Shown one piece after another: positions 37,909 through 51,320 of a DNA stretch of 64,000 bases. The notes under the pieces were generated by a model. It had not been told where the DNA came from. It did not search any database and saw only the letters and a program-made list of their open reading frames with translations. The stretch is from Struthidea cinerea (taxonomy: Eukaryota > Chordata > Aves > Passeriformes > Corcoracidae): assembly GCA_013397865.1 (NCBI GenBank), contig VZTI01001766.1, positions 1,992,907 to 2,056,906 on the forward strand, in the 5' to 3' direction. A program made the translations under genes and the position numbers. Numbering within the stretch: the stretch's first letter is position 1; every line of letters begins with the position of its first letter.

Positions 37909-40900
37909 ATGGGGTTTGAGCAGTGGTGCTGGAGGAACTCAAGGATGTGGTGAGTGTGGTTTGGGATGGAAGGGGAGCTGGGTCCTTTTGTTGCTGCTTT
38001 CTGATTTGATTGTCTTTTCCTTGCAGGCTGCTGCTCCTCTTTGGATTTTTGCTGCCCTTAGCCCCTTGTGCTGAAGGCCTGGGGGATCAGGATCTTTTGG
38101 GTAAAGCACCCTCCCTGGGCTGCCAGTGGGGGGATGTGGGCTTTGGGTTTGCTGGGAGCTGCTTCCCCTCTGCCTTGGCACGGACAGGGCTCTGGAGGGT
38201 GGCTGGCTGGGGGGCTTGCAGGGTCTGTGCCTGCCTCCAGCAGGGCTTGCTGCAGCTCGTGGTGGTCTTCCCTTTGCAGAGAATGTGACCTGTCATGGGG
38301 ATGGGATGGAAGTTGAGTTTTCCAGAGAGCTTGGCAACTACTCCTGGCACGTGTGTGTGGTTGGTACGTACTGCTGCTGCCCTGGCCCTTCCTGCTGGGA
38401 CCTGCCTGCTGCAGGGCTAATCTCCCACGTCCCTCCTAGATGTGAGTGGTGAGGAGATCGTGTCCTGTGACCACACTGTGGATTATGAGAGGCTGATACT
38501 CCGTGTCCTGTTTGCCAACTGCACTAGCCTGCAGGTAAAGGGGTCTTCATTCTGGGGAGCTGCTGCAGTGAAGTTGAGACTTTAATTTTTTTCCCTGGCC
38601 AGGACTGGGTTTAATAGGGTTTCTATTTCTAACTTTCTTCAAGAGTAAGAATACTTACGCTTCGGATAGTTTAAAACTGTTACAGGTGAATACTTCATGC
38701 TAAAATTTGAAAAAAAGAAAACCAAACCTGCTGAAATTCTTGTTCTTTCAACTACTCCTCAGAGCCTCCCATAAACGTTGTGTTCTCCTGTAAAGGACTT
38801 GAACTACTTGACAGGTTTTCTTGTAGGGAGATGGACCAGGTTCAAGGGTTTCAGAGCACCAATCTATTTAAATGTATGTATATTGACAGACAATTAACAC
38901 CATATGCTGATCACAGCTGTTGAGGTAGAGTAGTAAGTGGGAGGCCAAAACCAGATGCTTTACTGGTGTCTGTTGCTTTTAGGTATTTGAAATACCACAA
39001 GACTCCTTTTTGCTGTTTATCAGCTTAGTTTTTCTGGATAGCTAACTCTCTGTGACTACAACCTGCTTTTCCTTGGAGTTTTCTTCTTGACTTCTACAGT
39101 TATTTTTGTATCTTCTGCTCTTCAGCCTAACCCTGTGCCCCCCTGCTTTCCTAGAGCGCTCATCCTTTTCCTCTGGGCTTTTAAAACAAGAAGTTTTCTT
39201 GTCCTTGCACTGGTACAAACACCTAAACCTACTCTGAAGTTAGAGTTCAGTCCCAGTGGCTTTTAGCTGCCCTTGTGCCTCTTTCTAATTAATGTCTTTT
39301 GTCTGTAGCATGGTCAGCACCAGCTCTGGTTGAGGCTGATGGTGAATGACACAATGGGAGAGGAGAAGAATGTCACCTACAGCACTCACTGTGCCAGCAG
39401 TGGTGCAGATAAAGTCATTACTCCTGTGTCTGCTGGTGCAACAAACTGCACTAAAGACTTCATGGCAGTAAGTAGAGGAGTGGGAGTGCCATAGATCCTG
39501 CTCTGAGGCTTGCAAGGCAGGGTGGCTGTCTACTGGAATTGTGTGTCTGGGATCTGCAGAAAGCTGGGGAAGGCTCCAGTGAGCTGCAGGGAGGTCGCTT
39601 GGCTGTGTGTTCATTTTGGCTATAAAGCAAACAATGCAAAGAGCTGGTTTGCAAGCGGTCACTAATGATGCACCCAGTCTGGCTCCAGTCCTGCTGCAGG
39701 GGAAGCTGATGTTGGCTGTCTGCTTTGGGAAGCTGTAGCTGAGATTTTGCTTTGTGGCTACAACCCTGCAAGTTCCTGTAGTCTGATTCTTGTGCTGTGT
39801 TTCAGGTTACCTTCCCAGGACTCATTTCCAGCCTCAGTGATGAGCATATGGTGGTATGTTCCTTGTGAAGGGAGCTGGCGGGGGGGAGGCGGGGGGAGTG
39901 CCTGGGTTTTTGGCATAAACTGAGCCTGATGTCTCCAAGTTGGGGCAGGCACCTCTCTGATGTAGTTGCACCTTCCTGGGAAGCCTAATTCTATGCTGTC
40001 AATATGGGGAACTTGAATGTAAAGCCTGGGAGGTGGCAGCCCTGCAGGCTGAAAATCTAATGCCTTGATGCTTCTGTGCCTTCCCTCCCTAAGCAAGGCT
40101 CTCCTGCTTCACAGGCTCCAGCAACTCCAACGTCCTGGAACCTGTCAGTTGATGATGGAACCAGGATACGTCAGCTGAGCCTGGGGCAAGCAGTGCAGCA
40201 AGGCTATAACTTCCTAGTTGATGGCCACAACCTGATCTTTCAGGTGGCCTTTGCTGCCACAGGAGTTGTGTCCTACAAGGTATGTGAGTGGAAAATCAGC
40301 ACTGGGGAGTCACCCAGCCCCTGTTTGGGCAGCACTCTTTCCCTCCTGTAGACTGGGGGAAAGCATTTTCAGGCCAGGGCCAGAGCTGATGTCGAGCTGC
40401 TGCACTGCTGGGCTTGCACAGCTGTCCCTGAACTGCCTGGCACAAGGAAACGGGGAGGCACAGTGTGCACCTCAAACCAGCAGCAGAGCGAGTGGGAGTC
40501 TCCAGAGGCAGAATTCCAGCCACAGCCAGCCCTGTGCACATCTGACTGGCAGTCTCATGATCAGCAGCTGTTTTTAGGAAGGGTGAGGTGGGAGGAAACT
40601 GCTGTTGCAAGCATGAATAGCAGCAAACCTGAACCTAATGCAGCATATGGCACTCTGGGGCTGGTATGATGGATCAGGAGCTGAGCACTGTCTAATAGAG
40701 CTGCCTCTTCTTTGCCAGCACGATGATAAGGTGCTCTACACTGTGGCACTCACGCTCATGTACGGCCCTCCTGAGCACAGACTGACTGTGAAGTCAAGAA
40801 TGCTTTGTGCTCCAGGTAATGCATGGAAAAAATCAGAACCTGACCTGCTTTTGCCCCAGGGAAAATGACCTTATGTTTATCAAAGGTGTTGTTGCAGGTC

Positions 40901-43720
40901 CAGCAATCTGTAATGCCACACACATGACTGTTGCCATCCCAGCCTTTCCAGGGATCCTTATGGATGTGGATGTAGAGAATAAGACCATCCCCATGGATCA
41001 GCTTCAGGAAAATGGAATCACTCTGGACACACAGAGAGGGGTCAGGCTGCATGTTAGCAGGGGAGTCCTGAAGTCCAGGGTGAGTTCTGATCCTTGAGTC
41101 ACAGGTATTGGTGTGATCACACCTCCTTGGTGTTTTGAGACCCAGAGCACAGTAGCTTTGACCTTGACTAAGCATCTGTCAAGTCTGTCCTGCCCTGTGG
41201 CTGGCTGAGGGCAGGTGTGATTAAGATGAATGCAAACTGACTTTGTAATAGGTAGGCAGCATGCAAGGCAACTTGGGTTTCCTGGAGTCTTTTGGCAAAA
41301 GCAGATGGAGGTGAAAATATTCCTCTTGGAGGGGGATAGGTATTTGGCATGCCTGGAGCAATGCAAATGAGCTTCCCCTGAGGCCATTGTGCTCTTCAGG
41401 CTCAGCTTATTTGTTAATCAGCTCTAACAGGTGCATGTGTTAAAAGGAGCTCTTGTAGCCACACTCCAAGAGAGTAACTCTCGTCCTTCAGCTGCCTGGG
41501 GAGAGCTGCTCAGGACTGCAGTACTACCTGTCCTCTTTGAAGCTGGCTTTTCACTTCCGTGGGGAGACTGTGGCAATGGTGATGCACCCTGAGTGCCCCT
41601 GTGAGCAGCACACACCCATAGGTAAGTGACTGACTCCTGCAGCCCCTCAGCACAGCTCATTCCTACACTGGGTTGGGTTAGTTCATCTCGCCAGCAGCTC
41701 CTGGCAGACAGAGCTGTCGCTGACTCACAGATAACTTATGGGAATGTCTGTTACAGCTGCTGTATGCACCCAGGATGGGTACATGGATTTTGAAATCCTT
41801 GCTGAGAGCACCACCCCACTGCTGGATCTGGATACGCTCAGGCTCAGGGATCCTGCGTGCCGGCCAGCCTACAAGTCCCCTTTGAACGACAGGGTTGGGT
41901 TTCATGTCCCACTGAACGGGTGTGGGACCAGGCACTGGGTACGTGTGCGGCCAGGGTCGGTGGGGGTGGGATTTGGGTGTTGGGGATGCCCTCACTAATG
42001 CTGCCATTTACCCACAGTTCGATGGGGAGCAGATTCATTATGAGAACGAGGTGAGGGCGTTACGGACAGACCTTCCCCTGGGCAGGATCTCAAGGGACAG
42101 TGACCTCAGGTGTGTCTGGGAACCTCTTTAGGCTGTCCAGTGCTGTATTGCCCATCCATCAGTGTATGACTTACCTGCTCCTTCCTTGTCACAGGTTAAC
42201 AGTTGTGTGCTCCTTCAGCAACGGTGATGCCTCCCTCACTATAAAAGTAGACAACCTTTCTCCTCCGCCTTCTTCAGTGAACCAAGGGTCCCTCTCCTTA
42301 GTCCTTCTAAGCTACCCAGGTAAAGCCGGCTCTGGGCTCAGTGGCTGGGAAGCATCTGGAGCTTGTGGAAGGGAGGGTGTATGAGTGACCTGTCCTGGTG
42401 TGTGCTTCCTTCCTGCTCATTCATGCTGCTTGAAACAGATGCCTCAAGTCTGTAGCCCTAGGACAGGGAGCAGTTGTTTGACCAGCTGCTGTTGAAGAGC
42501 TCGAGACCCTCTTTGCAGCCTGAGTTATTGAACAGGGCTTTGGCTCTTGCAGAGGACTCGTTCAGGCAGCCGTACCGTGAGGATCAGTATCCCATAGTGA
42601 GGTACCTGCGGCAGCCCATCTTCCTGGAAGTTCAGGTCCTGAACCGCAATGACCCCAACCTCCACTTGGTGCTGGATGACTGCTGGGCAACGGCCTCGCA
42701 AGATCCAAGATCACTTCCCCAGTGGAATATTGTTGTGGACGGGTGAGTGCCCTGCCATACGAATGGAAGCACCTTTTGCGGCGGGTGGGAGGATTCCCTA
42801 ACTCTCCTCTGCTCCCTCTTTAGTAAGAGAGCCCTAAGTATGAGGGCCTGCCAAGTAGTGCCCTGGGATGCTGCAATTTGCAGGAAGAAGGTGGCACCTC
42901 AACCTTGAACTTTGGTCTGCTGCTTAAAGAAGTCAACACCAGCAACCCAAACCTTCTCTACCCTGATGTTCTGACTTGGTTCTTATTTACTGGCAGGTGT
43001 GAGTATGACCTAGACAGCTACAGGACTGTGTTTCACCCCGTGGGACGTGGTGTCAGCTATGCTAACTATCGCCAAAGGCTGGAAGTGAAGACTTTTGCCT
43101 TTGTCAATGGTGACAAAGCCCTTCCTGGCCTGGTGGGTGACATTATTCCCCTGCTTGGAGGGGCAGTTATTGTTTCAAAATGAACAGACCTCTCATTCCT
43201 CTCACTCTCTGTCCCAGGTGTACTTCCACTGCAGCGTTCTGATCTGTCACCGTTTTCACCCGGACTCTCCGTTGTGCATCCCGAGATGCCCAAGGCCATC
43301 TAGAAGCAAGCGAGGTAATGTCTGAGTGGGTTTTAGGTTGCACTGATCCAAGACACCCCACTGCACTGTGGGGTTCAACTGTGCTGTGTTTGTGCTGTAG
43401 AAAGTGGGATGGCAGCTGTGAACTCTGCCGTGGTGAGCCTGCGGGGCCCTGTCCTCCTGGTGCCAGAAGAGTGGTCTGCAGCCCGAGGTACTGAGCCAGA
43501 GTGGTGCTGGGGGGTGGTGCTTGGGCTTAGTGAAGATCTGTCTCCACAAACAAACTGCTTTTCCCCTTGCTTTGCAGGGAGCACTCTCCTGAGCAAGGAG
43601 GTGTGGGCTGGCATTGCGATGACTGCTGGTGGTGTTCTCTCTCTGGCCACAATGCTGCTATTTTTGGCTTTTCTTAAATGCCTAAAGAGAAGAGCGTATA
43701 TGGTAAATGTGGTAGGTTAG
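37909..43720 (+). CDS. ZP2: ZP2, zona pellucida / egg-coat glycoprotein 2, complete (18 exons, 708 aa)
   Basis: Egg-coat glycoprotein made by the oocyte. Exons: 37909-37949, 38027-38100, 38280-38363, 38440-38534, 39309-39467, 39806-39853, 40115-40279, 40719-40815, 40898-41079, 41492-41621, 41757-41938, 42018-42109, 42195-42319, 42553-42742, 42997-43132, 43218-43314, 43401-43487, 43578-43720; 2127 bases in one continuous frame. The signal peptide core MWLLLLFGFLLPLAPC (about residues 13-28) is split over exons 1-2. Cysteine-rich N-terminal repeats follow, then the ZP module (about 360-625) opening VCTQDGYMDFEIL. A furin-type site RSKR is at 629-632, and a membrane anchor at about 671-694 precedes the basic tail KCLKRR. 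Several N-glycosylation sequons (NVT, NYS, NCT, NDT, NAT) are visible. Introns are small, mostly under 500 bases. Family assignment rests on architecture and position between ANKS4B and LDAF1. Confidence 0.94.
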
Positions 43721-43732
43721 TGTGTATTTCCA

Positions 43733-43738
43733 AATAAA
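43733..43738 (+). terminator. ZP2 polyadenylation signal
   Basis: AATAAA begins 13 bases after the ZP2 stop codon, giving a 3' UTR of only about 30 bases. Extremely short 3' UTRs are characteristic of vertebrate zona pellucida genes. Confidence 0.85.
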
Positions 43739-43759
43739 CGTGGAGTAGTCACTTGGTGA

Positions 43760-46700
43760 ATTATGTCTGTTGTGTATTCCCTCTCCTGCATCTAGTTACG
43801 TAAATCACTGCTGCTCATCCTTGGAATATCTCCTTATTTGAGATTTCTCTTTAACAATGGCTATAATGCTTAATTTCCTGAGTGTCTTTGTTCTGAAACA
43901 GACCACTGCTGTGTTAAACTGACTTTGCAGCCAATTTCCTTTCTTGAATTGCTTATTATTCACAATTGTGATCCCATTCAATTGGGCTTTTAAAATCCAT
44001 GTTGTGCCAGTATCTGCAGTATGAGTAGCTCCCGCAGCTGCTCTTGTAAACAGGAGCCCTGCACTGTACCTGGAAATTAAAACCTGGCTTTACTGAAATT
44101 GTTTAGCAACACCCAGCACTTGTGTTGAGACATTACTGTAAAAAAAACTCCTTTGTCCTTATTATGGGAGTCAGATCATTACAAAAGGTCCTTGAAGGGG
44201 ATACAGAGTGAAGCCTCACTTTTCTGCATACAGTGGTCCTAGAAGGACATTAGAAAAACCAGTGTGGAACAGACTCTTCCTGCTGCCAGAGCAGATCTTC
44301 TGATGGCTGGAAGTTCCACTGGCCACTTAATATAGGGGCACCAGGAGTATGTAATTTGGGGTCTCAAACTGGGGGAGGGGAAAAAAAGTGTGAGTACAGC
44401 TAAAGCTGTCTTGTCTGCAGCTGTAACACTGCCCACCTGAGCTGAGGCAGTTTGTCATGCAGTTCTTATTTTGTGTTTTGTACACCTTGCCTTGCACAGT
44501 CAAGGAGATGAGGCACAAAATACAAATGCAGGTGACAGAGTGAAAGTGCTTTGTTGCAGTAGGGGTGTAACAGCCTTAGGTTAAACACTGTGTGGCAACT
44601 TTGTGTGAACAGGGAGAGTGACCATCACAAGTCCAGCTCTGTGGTCTCTGAGCGTGCAGGGTTTCACATCAAGTCAGTGGCCAGGCCCTGCCACTTGTCC
44701 AACATGCTGTGCACAAACAGCACAGGCTCTGGGCTTGTGTGCCACAGGCTCTGGGCTTGTGTGCCACAGCCTCTACTTCACCCAGGCATTATTAATGAGC
44801 TGTTCTTAATGCAACAGATTTCAGACTGCATTTCCTAAGTATTAATGTGTATCTTATGCAAAGATCGTGGAGTAGAGACCATGATCATTAGACTTTAGGG
44901 TAGTGTTTAATAAAAATTATAATATAAACACAATGAAATTATGAATCTCACATTGGAGCCACTTGGTTGCAAGTCAGTTACTGTGGATGTAGCCTGATGG
45001 AAGTTAGGGTTGAAATAATTACTTAAGCTATTGTCCAGCAAACAATCTGCGACACTTAGGTCTTGTTGACTCAGCACTTGGCTGGAATATGACGTATTTC
45101 TGCAAAAGCCAGATAAGTGGTGCTTGATGAAGAGGGTTTTCATGTACTTGACAGTGTGTTGTACCTAACTGTATGGGCTGTTTAGCTCTTCTGACCCAAA
45201 CAAGGCTAATCTTAATATTCTCTCTCTCCATTCTTCTTGTTCTGAAGCAAGGGGAAAAGATCTCAGTGCGTATTCAGGTAGAGAAGTTTCCGTTTCTCAT
45301 TGATGGGGTTTGAACCTTTGCTCTAGGGTGGCTGGAGTTTACTAAATAACGTTACAGTGCCAATTGTGTGAATGTAAACATGCTGGTTAACATCCCAATA
45401 AACTAAAACATTTTTCCCATATCTTGCATACATGAACCTGCATACTTGCACTAGTGAAGGCGTTTAAAATAACTCGGGTACCTTCAGTAATGGAAGCAGT
45501 GCAAGCTTTAGTTTTGCTCTTTGACTTCTGTGTTCTGTACTATTTTTACTGCCTGAGGAGGTGAGACAAAGAGGTTGCACAGCCATCTAGGTCAAAGAGA
45601 AGGCTGTTCTTGCCTGGTTTCTACCCGTGGTTGATATTGTCTGCCTAAGGAAAGACTTTAGCTGTGGCACATGAGAGGAGATCTGTCTCTAGGAGGGTTA
45701 ACTCTAGTTCTCTCAGGGTGGCTCAGTTGTGCTCTTTGGGGACATTGCAGGGGTGGTTTGAATGAAGATTCATGTAATTATTCAAATCAAGGAAAATACA
45801 AGATTTTGTTCCCTATTTTGTAAATAATTTACCTTAGAGCCCAGCCACATGCATTCCTTCCCCCTTCCTCTATGTGTGCTGCTGCCCCTCTGTCCCCTAT
45901 TAAAGTGTGTTATCAGCAATGTTTAAGCTCATTTTAAAAGTAAGAAAGATTCCTTTCCTGCATTCAGGCAGATATTCCCCTCTTCTGACACAGGGCAGGG
46001 TGAGGTGGGGATGATGGGTGCTGCAGGAGGAGCCAGAGGACTTAGGGAACCTGCTGCAAGTGGAGGCAGCATTGACTCTGCAGCCTGAGCTCAAGCAGCT
46101 GCTTCAGGAACTCTACCACGGTTGCTCCAAATCTCCTTAGACATGGGACGTATGGGATCCCTGGGATGTAGGGCCATGAGAGTGGCTGCCTATTAAGGCA
46201 TGTTTATGCCTGAAGTAAGGGGCGGGGAACCAGATCTGTGAGAGCTGAGTAGGCTGAGGAGCTGGTTGGGAACGGTGCCACTGCGGTGGGAGTCTCCTGC
46301 CAGTTTCTTGTGGGGTTGGTGCTGTTCTGCAGGAAGCTGAGAGCAACTGAGAGAAAGGGGACTGGGCAGCATCACCCCAGCCTGTCTTGCTAAGAACTTC
46401 TTAGCTCTGCTGCAGTCTTTAATAATTTAAAGAAGAAAACAACCTATGCCCTCCTTTTAAGGTATGGCTTCACTGTTTCCGGTAAAAACACCTACTCTAT
46501 GCTGACCTAGTTTTTTCTTCATCATCTCCCTGTTGAAAACCACACTGTGGTGATGGCACAGCACAAAAAGCAGCTCTTGGTGAAAAGGACACAGTGAGAA
46601 GCCTTGAAGTGACAGGCTGATAAGCATGCAAAGGTCAGGGCAGCAGGAGTGAAACTGCTCCAAGTTTACCTGCAGGTCACTGAGAATTCACAGCTTTAGC

Positions 46701-47440
46701 TCCTGATGAGTGCAGATGACAGAATGAATTGTATAATGAAAAACAAATTTAAAATGTAGAAGGAAATGGTTCATGTGGGGTCAGACTCTCAGTGGGACTG
46801 AATTAACTTACTTTAGCGCCTGCTGCTGTTAAGTAATGCCTCTTCCCTTCAGCAGAGGATGAGGGCATAAAGGAAATTCAGGAAGAAGGATTCAGCTGTG
46901 TATCTATGTATGAGCTGTGCTATAAAGGTTTTGAGTGTTGTTACCTTAGACAGGTCTAAGGGCTTTATTGCTCTGTCTTTGGAGGTGCCTCCTGGAACAC
47001 TCTTGTAGGCAGCCTTGCCTTAGGGAAGGCTGGTTACATGGCTTTGTAATATTTGCTGAACTATTGTGCCATTAAAATAAGGGGCTCCTGGAAATCTTCT
47101 GGGGATTATTTCACTCTACGGCTCAAGTGTGGGGCCAGCCTAGCCTAAGGGCTGAAACTATTACATATTGCCCGTTACAGCTCAGGTAGGCTTTGTGTCT
47201 GTGTTTTAGTCAAGCAGCAGGCTCGTTCGCGTAAAATTAATTTAGACATCAGACATCTGCATTTCCTTTACAGCCATGAGAAGGTGAGTAATCTGCAGTG
47301 TCTGGCTCAGCAATGTTGGCCATATAAAATACTTTAATCAAGGAGAAAAACTCAGCTCCAACTGTAGCCTTCCTAAAAGGAGATGTGAAAAAGTTGTTTT
47401 TACTGTAGAATAAAACCGACTACTAAGACAATCTGGTTAA
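43760..47440. other. Intergenic stretch between ZP2 and LDAF1 3' ends
   Basis: About 3.7 kb between two convergent genes. Two exon-like segments with good splice sites occur at 45248-45277 and 47210-47283 and are discussed as a finding. A 22-bp tandem duplication is listed separately. Otherwise nothing is supported. Confidence 0.5.
44721..44769. repeat. 22-bp tandem duplication
   Basis: Two perfect copies of a 22-base unit beginning CACAGGCTCTGGGC lie at 44721-44742 and 44743-44764, followed by a partial third (CACAG). Confidence 0.9.
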
Positions 47441-47451
47441 ACAAACAGCAC

Positions 47452-47457
47452 TTTATT
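47452..47457 (-). terminator. LDAF1 polyadenylation signal
   Basis: Minus-strand AATAAA about 740 bases beyond the LDAF1 stop codon. No nearer canonical signal stands out, so the 3' UTR would run from 48198 down to about 47435. Confidence 0.55.
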
Positions 47458-48198
47458 AAACTAATATAGTTAGATACCTTCTTAATGCTTGAAAATAAAA
47501 TAGCACTTGCAAAAATGAATGAAGTTTAAATAACATACACAAAGTTACAACTGAGAAGCAAACCAGGCACTTTAAATACCTAAACAAATAGGAAAAAAAC
47601 CCAAGACCTAAGCATACCCCGATAGGATGAGGCAATTAGGATAATATCCCTTTGGAATAACATAACATCTAAAGGTAGATAAAAGCTTAGACCATGACTT
47701 AACATATGACAAACCCACTTTTCCCTGTATAATAAATATAAAGCATTGGCAGGGTCTACTCATACTCTTTTAGCAAAGATTGTTAAGGCTTAAAGATATT
47801 TTTCCACATTCAAAACATGTTTCTGGTGTTTTGAAGTTTGACTCTTCTGTATCATAATGACCACTGCTACGTACTAAAGAGAATATATTCAGAACTCCAG
47901 CACCTGAGAAGTCAAATACCTCCCTCCCCTTCCTGTCCACCTACTTGCCATTGACTTAACAGTACCAATTATTATTACATCCCTTTACCAAACCCTATGG
48001 AACATTCCATCATGCCCATACACTTACTGCTGCTTATTGGTTATTCTTAATATCCCTTTTACAGTGCCAGTGTAAGGTGTATATTGATTTTTCTCAGTTT
48101 CCAGGAGTACACAATGGTTGAATGCTCAATGAGTAAACAATTACATAGCAAAGGCTGGAATTGTACAGCTAAGTGCCTACAAAGTGGGAGAAACCCAC

Positions 48199-51100
48199 TT
48201 ATTCACTCTTTGCAGCATTGGCAGAAAGATCCAAGCCAGGCTTCTTCTGTGGCAAACTTCCATTAACATCTTGCTTCCTTATCTGATCCCTGTACACATG
48301 AGAAAAGAATGGTTTTACAGGCTGTTCTTCCCTAAGATTATTGTCCTTTAACTTTTTGCTCAAAAAAGCTGAGCAATGTGAGGTGTCCCAGACAGGTTTA
48401 TATCTGCTGCTGGTCTACCTAAGATTCGCTCAAAAGACAGAGGAGCACAAAACTAGATGGTATTATCTGCTTTACCTTCAAAGCTGTAGGTCAATAGGGC
48501 TGGTGTGTAGGTTGGGTTGTGTGTTTGGATATGCTATGAAAAGTGGAAGTCTCCTGGAACTGGTGGGCAACGTTGTGGACCTGGCAGCATGCCCTGGAAC
48601 CAGTGTGAGCACACTGGGCCTTGCACCATGCTTTTGTCCCCCTGCTGCCATCTCAGGCAGCTTTGTGTGTCCTTGAGGGCTGTGCAAACACAGCTGTGCT
48701 GAAGAAGTAAACTGAGAAAGCCTAGAAGGGAGCAGCTGTGATTGTTCTTCTTGCTCTTCCCTATGCCTCAGTGATTACTGTGGTTCCTTCCCTGGCAGGT
48801 ATTTCAGGGGACCACAGGTGGCACTCCAGCACAGCCTGCTGCTGCCTCCTGCTCCCAGCTGCCTGGCTGAGGCAATGCTGACTGAAACAGGCCCCCAAGC
48901 CCAAAGTCCTGGGAGGCACAACTGGCAACCTGCACCTGTACAGTATCCTACAAAACCTGCTATTTCTATTTTGACCATACTGTCCCTTTTACATACTCCT
49001 CTGCCTATCCCAGATCTACAACTGATTTTGGTCCCTTACTCTACAAATGCAGGTAAGCAGAGGTAGCTAGGTCATCATGAAGGAAAAACTGTAAAACATT
49101 CATCCCCTACACAAAGTTCAACTTGGCACTGGGTTTTAATGACGTTTAAAGCAACACACTGGAGTGAAATGAAGTTGTATTTTACTGCCTGATGTCATGT
49201 TGTGTTAGCACATTCACATTTAAAGACCATTTATATTTCCTCCTTCCCTGCTAGGAAAAGGGGCATGTATTAACACTCATTAGAATACCTATTGATGACC
49301 AGACATCTGTATGCTGCATATTAAGCCATGAAGGCAGCCCAAGAATCAAAGCATTCAAGAACCATTGTTGAACTAAGCAACAGTGGCTCATTTAGAAAAA
49401 AATAAAGCAAACAATGCAACAAAACAGTTGCAGAGTTTAAAATCCAAGCATATGGATCAAGACATCCATACTCACCTTGATGCACACCAGTAGTTGACCA
49501 GAGTTGAAAGTGCAACGTAAGAAACACTCAGCACTCCAGAAACTCCCAGGGACAGTGCTCCCAGGCCACACAGCACACAGAGAAGGGCTATGCCACCTAT
49601 GGCTATGACAACACCTAATAAAACAACAACGGTTTGTTATTTAAACAAGTCATGTACAAATTAGAAGAGCTGACATTCTACCATAACCCCAATTTCAAAC
49701 CATTTGGGAAAACAATCTTCCTCAATCATTTGGCTAACTTCTATAAAAGCTATGCATGCTCAAGATAACTGGTTTAGGCATATCCTGGTAGCTGAGATTA
49801 GAAAGGAAAATAGGATTTCCCCTGTATAGACAACACTTAATCAGATTACTATTCTTGTATTAAGAGTTTTACTACTGCTGAGACCTGAGGACTAAATCCT
49901 CAATTGCTTGGACTCAGACTTCCAGAGGGAAGAAGAAAAAAGGAAAAGATAACATGACTTAAAAGGGAATAGGTAAGCACACCCATGAATGCATACAGTA
50001 CCTTCCATGACTATCACACCGATACAGGCCATTACAGCTGTCGTAACAACAAAAACCAGGAAAAATGCAACGGGAATAGCTGACACTGCCACAAACATCA
50101 GGAGTGATAAGGCAACAAAAGGATGGTCATCTAAATATTGGCCAACGCGGGAATTCATAAAGGCAACAACCTGCAAATGAAAGAAAAACATTTCAGATTT
50201 TTTTTCTCTCTTGTCACAGATACTTTTCACAGATCACTGCAGTGAACTACAGGTAGGATAGATCTTTTGTCAGTCTGCAGCTGGAATAGGGAGCAGCCAT
50301 TGCCTCTTTGTTTCAAAAGCATGAGGACTTGCTGCAAATTTAGATAATTTCAGAGCAAATATAATTCTACCAATGACAGACATGTTTCTCTTGGACTTCC
50401 CAGTTCTATTCTTGCACAAATTATAAAAAACAACAAAGCCCACAAAAACCCAACCAATCTGAAAACAAGTAAAAAAATAAGTCAGTCTAGCTGCAGCTTT
50501 CACTGGGGTCTCTGCAACCATTGTTTTGAACTAGAGAACTCTATTTGTTAATTTAAAAAATCTGCAACATTTAAAAATTATCAACTTTTCTTTTATCCAT
50601 ATCTTAGTAATATCTGCAACCTGCTCATTTGTTGAATCTAAGTATGGTGCAGGCCTGTCTGTATCAGAGATTTAATAATGTTACTAGTAAAAAAAAATNG
50701 AACTCTATTTGTTAATTTAAAAAATCTGCAACATTTAAAAATTATCAACTTTTCTTTTATCCATATCTTAGTAATATCTGCAACCTGCTCATTTGTTGAA
50801 TCTAAGTATGGTGCAGGCCTGTCTGTATCAGAGATTTAATAATGTTACTAGTAAAAAAAAATCTTTTTACAGAGGCAGTCATAGCTATACACTGGAATTT
50901 TACTGCAGTAGTTTCCCTTCCCTTAAGGAAATATGTATCCTAGTTTTAGTATTTTATCAATAAGGAAACGTATCATAGTTTTAGTTCTTCTTACAGCAGT
51001 ACAACCATTTCACTAAAATGCCTCTCTATCATCTCAAAGGGTTATGCCAGTAAAATACAAAAATGTAGAACTAGGCTTCCCTTTTTCTTGACTGAAGGTG

Positions 51101-51311
51101 TGGGAGGACATGCCTTCCCATAGGCTTCACAGTGTTCACTTGAAAAATAGGGAGTGCATTTAAATAAATAGGGTATGATATCCTGATAGTTATGAAAGGA
51201 GTAGCATTATAAATATACAAAATCACAATCCAGACCCACATTTGCATTGCTGTGGATGGTCTGTATCACGGAGTGCCATTGCTTCTGTAGTTCCTGCATT
51301 TCTTTAGACAT
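48199..51311 (-). CDS. LDAF1: LDAF1 (TMEM159, promethin), lipid-droplet assembly factor 1, complete coding region (4 coding exons, 156 aa)
   Basis: Small ER membrane hairpin protein that partners seipin at sites of lipid-droplet formation and moves to the droplet surface. Coding exons in transcript order: 51240-51311, 50002-50170, 49476-49614, 48199-48289; 471 bases, all phases consistent, 156 aa against 161 in human. It starts MSKEMQELQKQWHSVIQTIH, an amphipathic N-terminus. Residues 25-40 hold VVAFMNSRVGQYLDDH. Two long hydrophobic hairpins follow (about 42-80 and 82-118: FVALSLLMFVAVSAIPVAFF, then GVVIAIGGIALLCVLCGLG). The tail is polar and ends AAKSE. The final exon was placed by phase and by a weak similarity to the human end. 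Upstream sequence, including the acceptor of the first coding exon and any 5' UTR exon, is lost in the N gap. The CpG island at 52065 is the likely promoter. Confidence 0.93.
50536..50862. repeat. 163-bp exact direct duplication separated by one N (probable assembly artefact)
   Basis: Bases 50536-50698 recur without a mismatch at 50700-50862, with a single N at 50699 between them. Both copies end in the same nine-A run plus T. A perfect repeat meeting at one N is what an unmerged contig overlap produces. It lies in the LDAF1 intron before the exon at 50002-50170, so coding sequence is unaffected. Confidence 0.95.
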
Positions 51312-51320
51312 GTTATTAAT

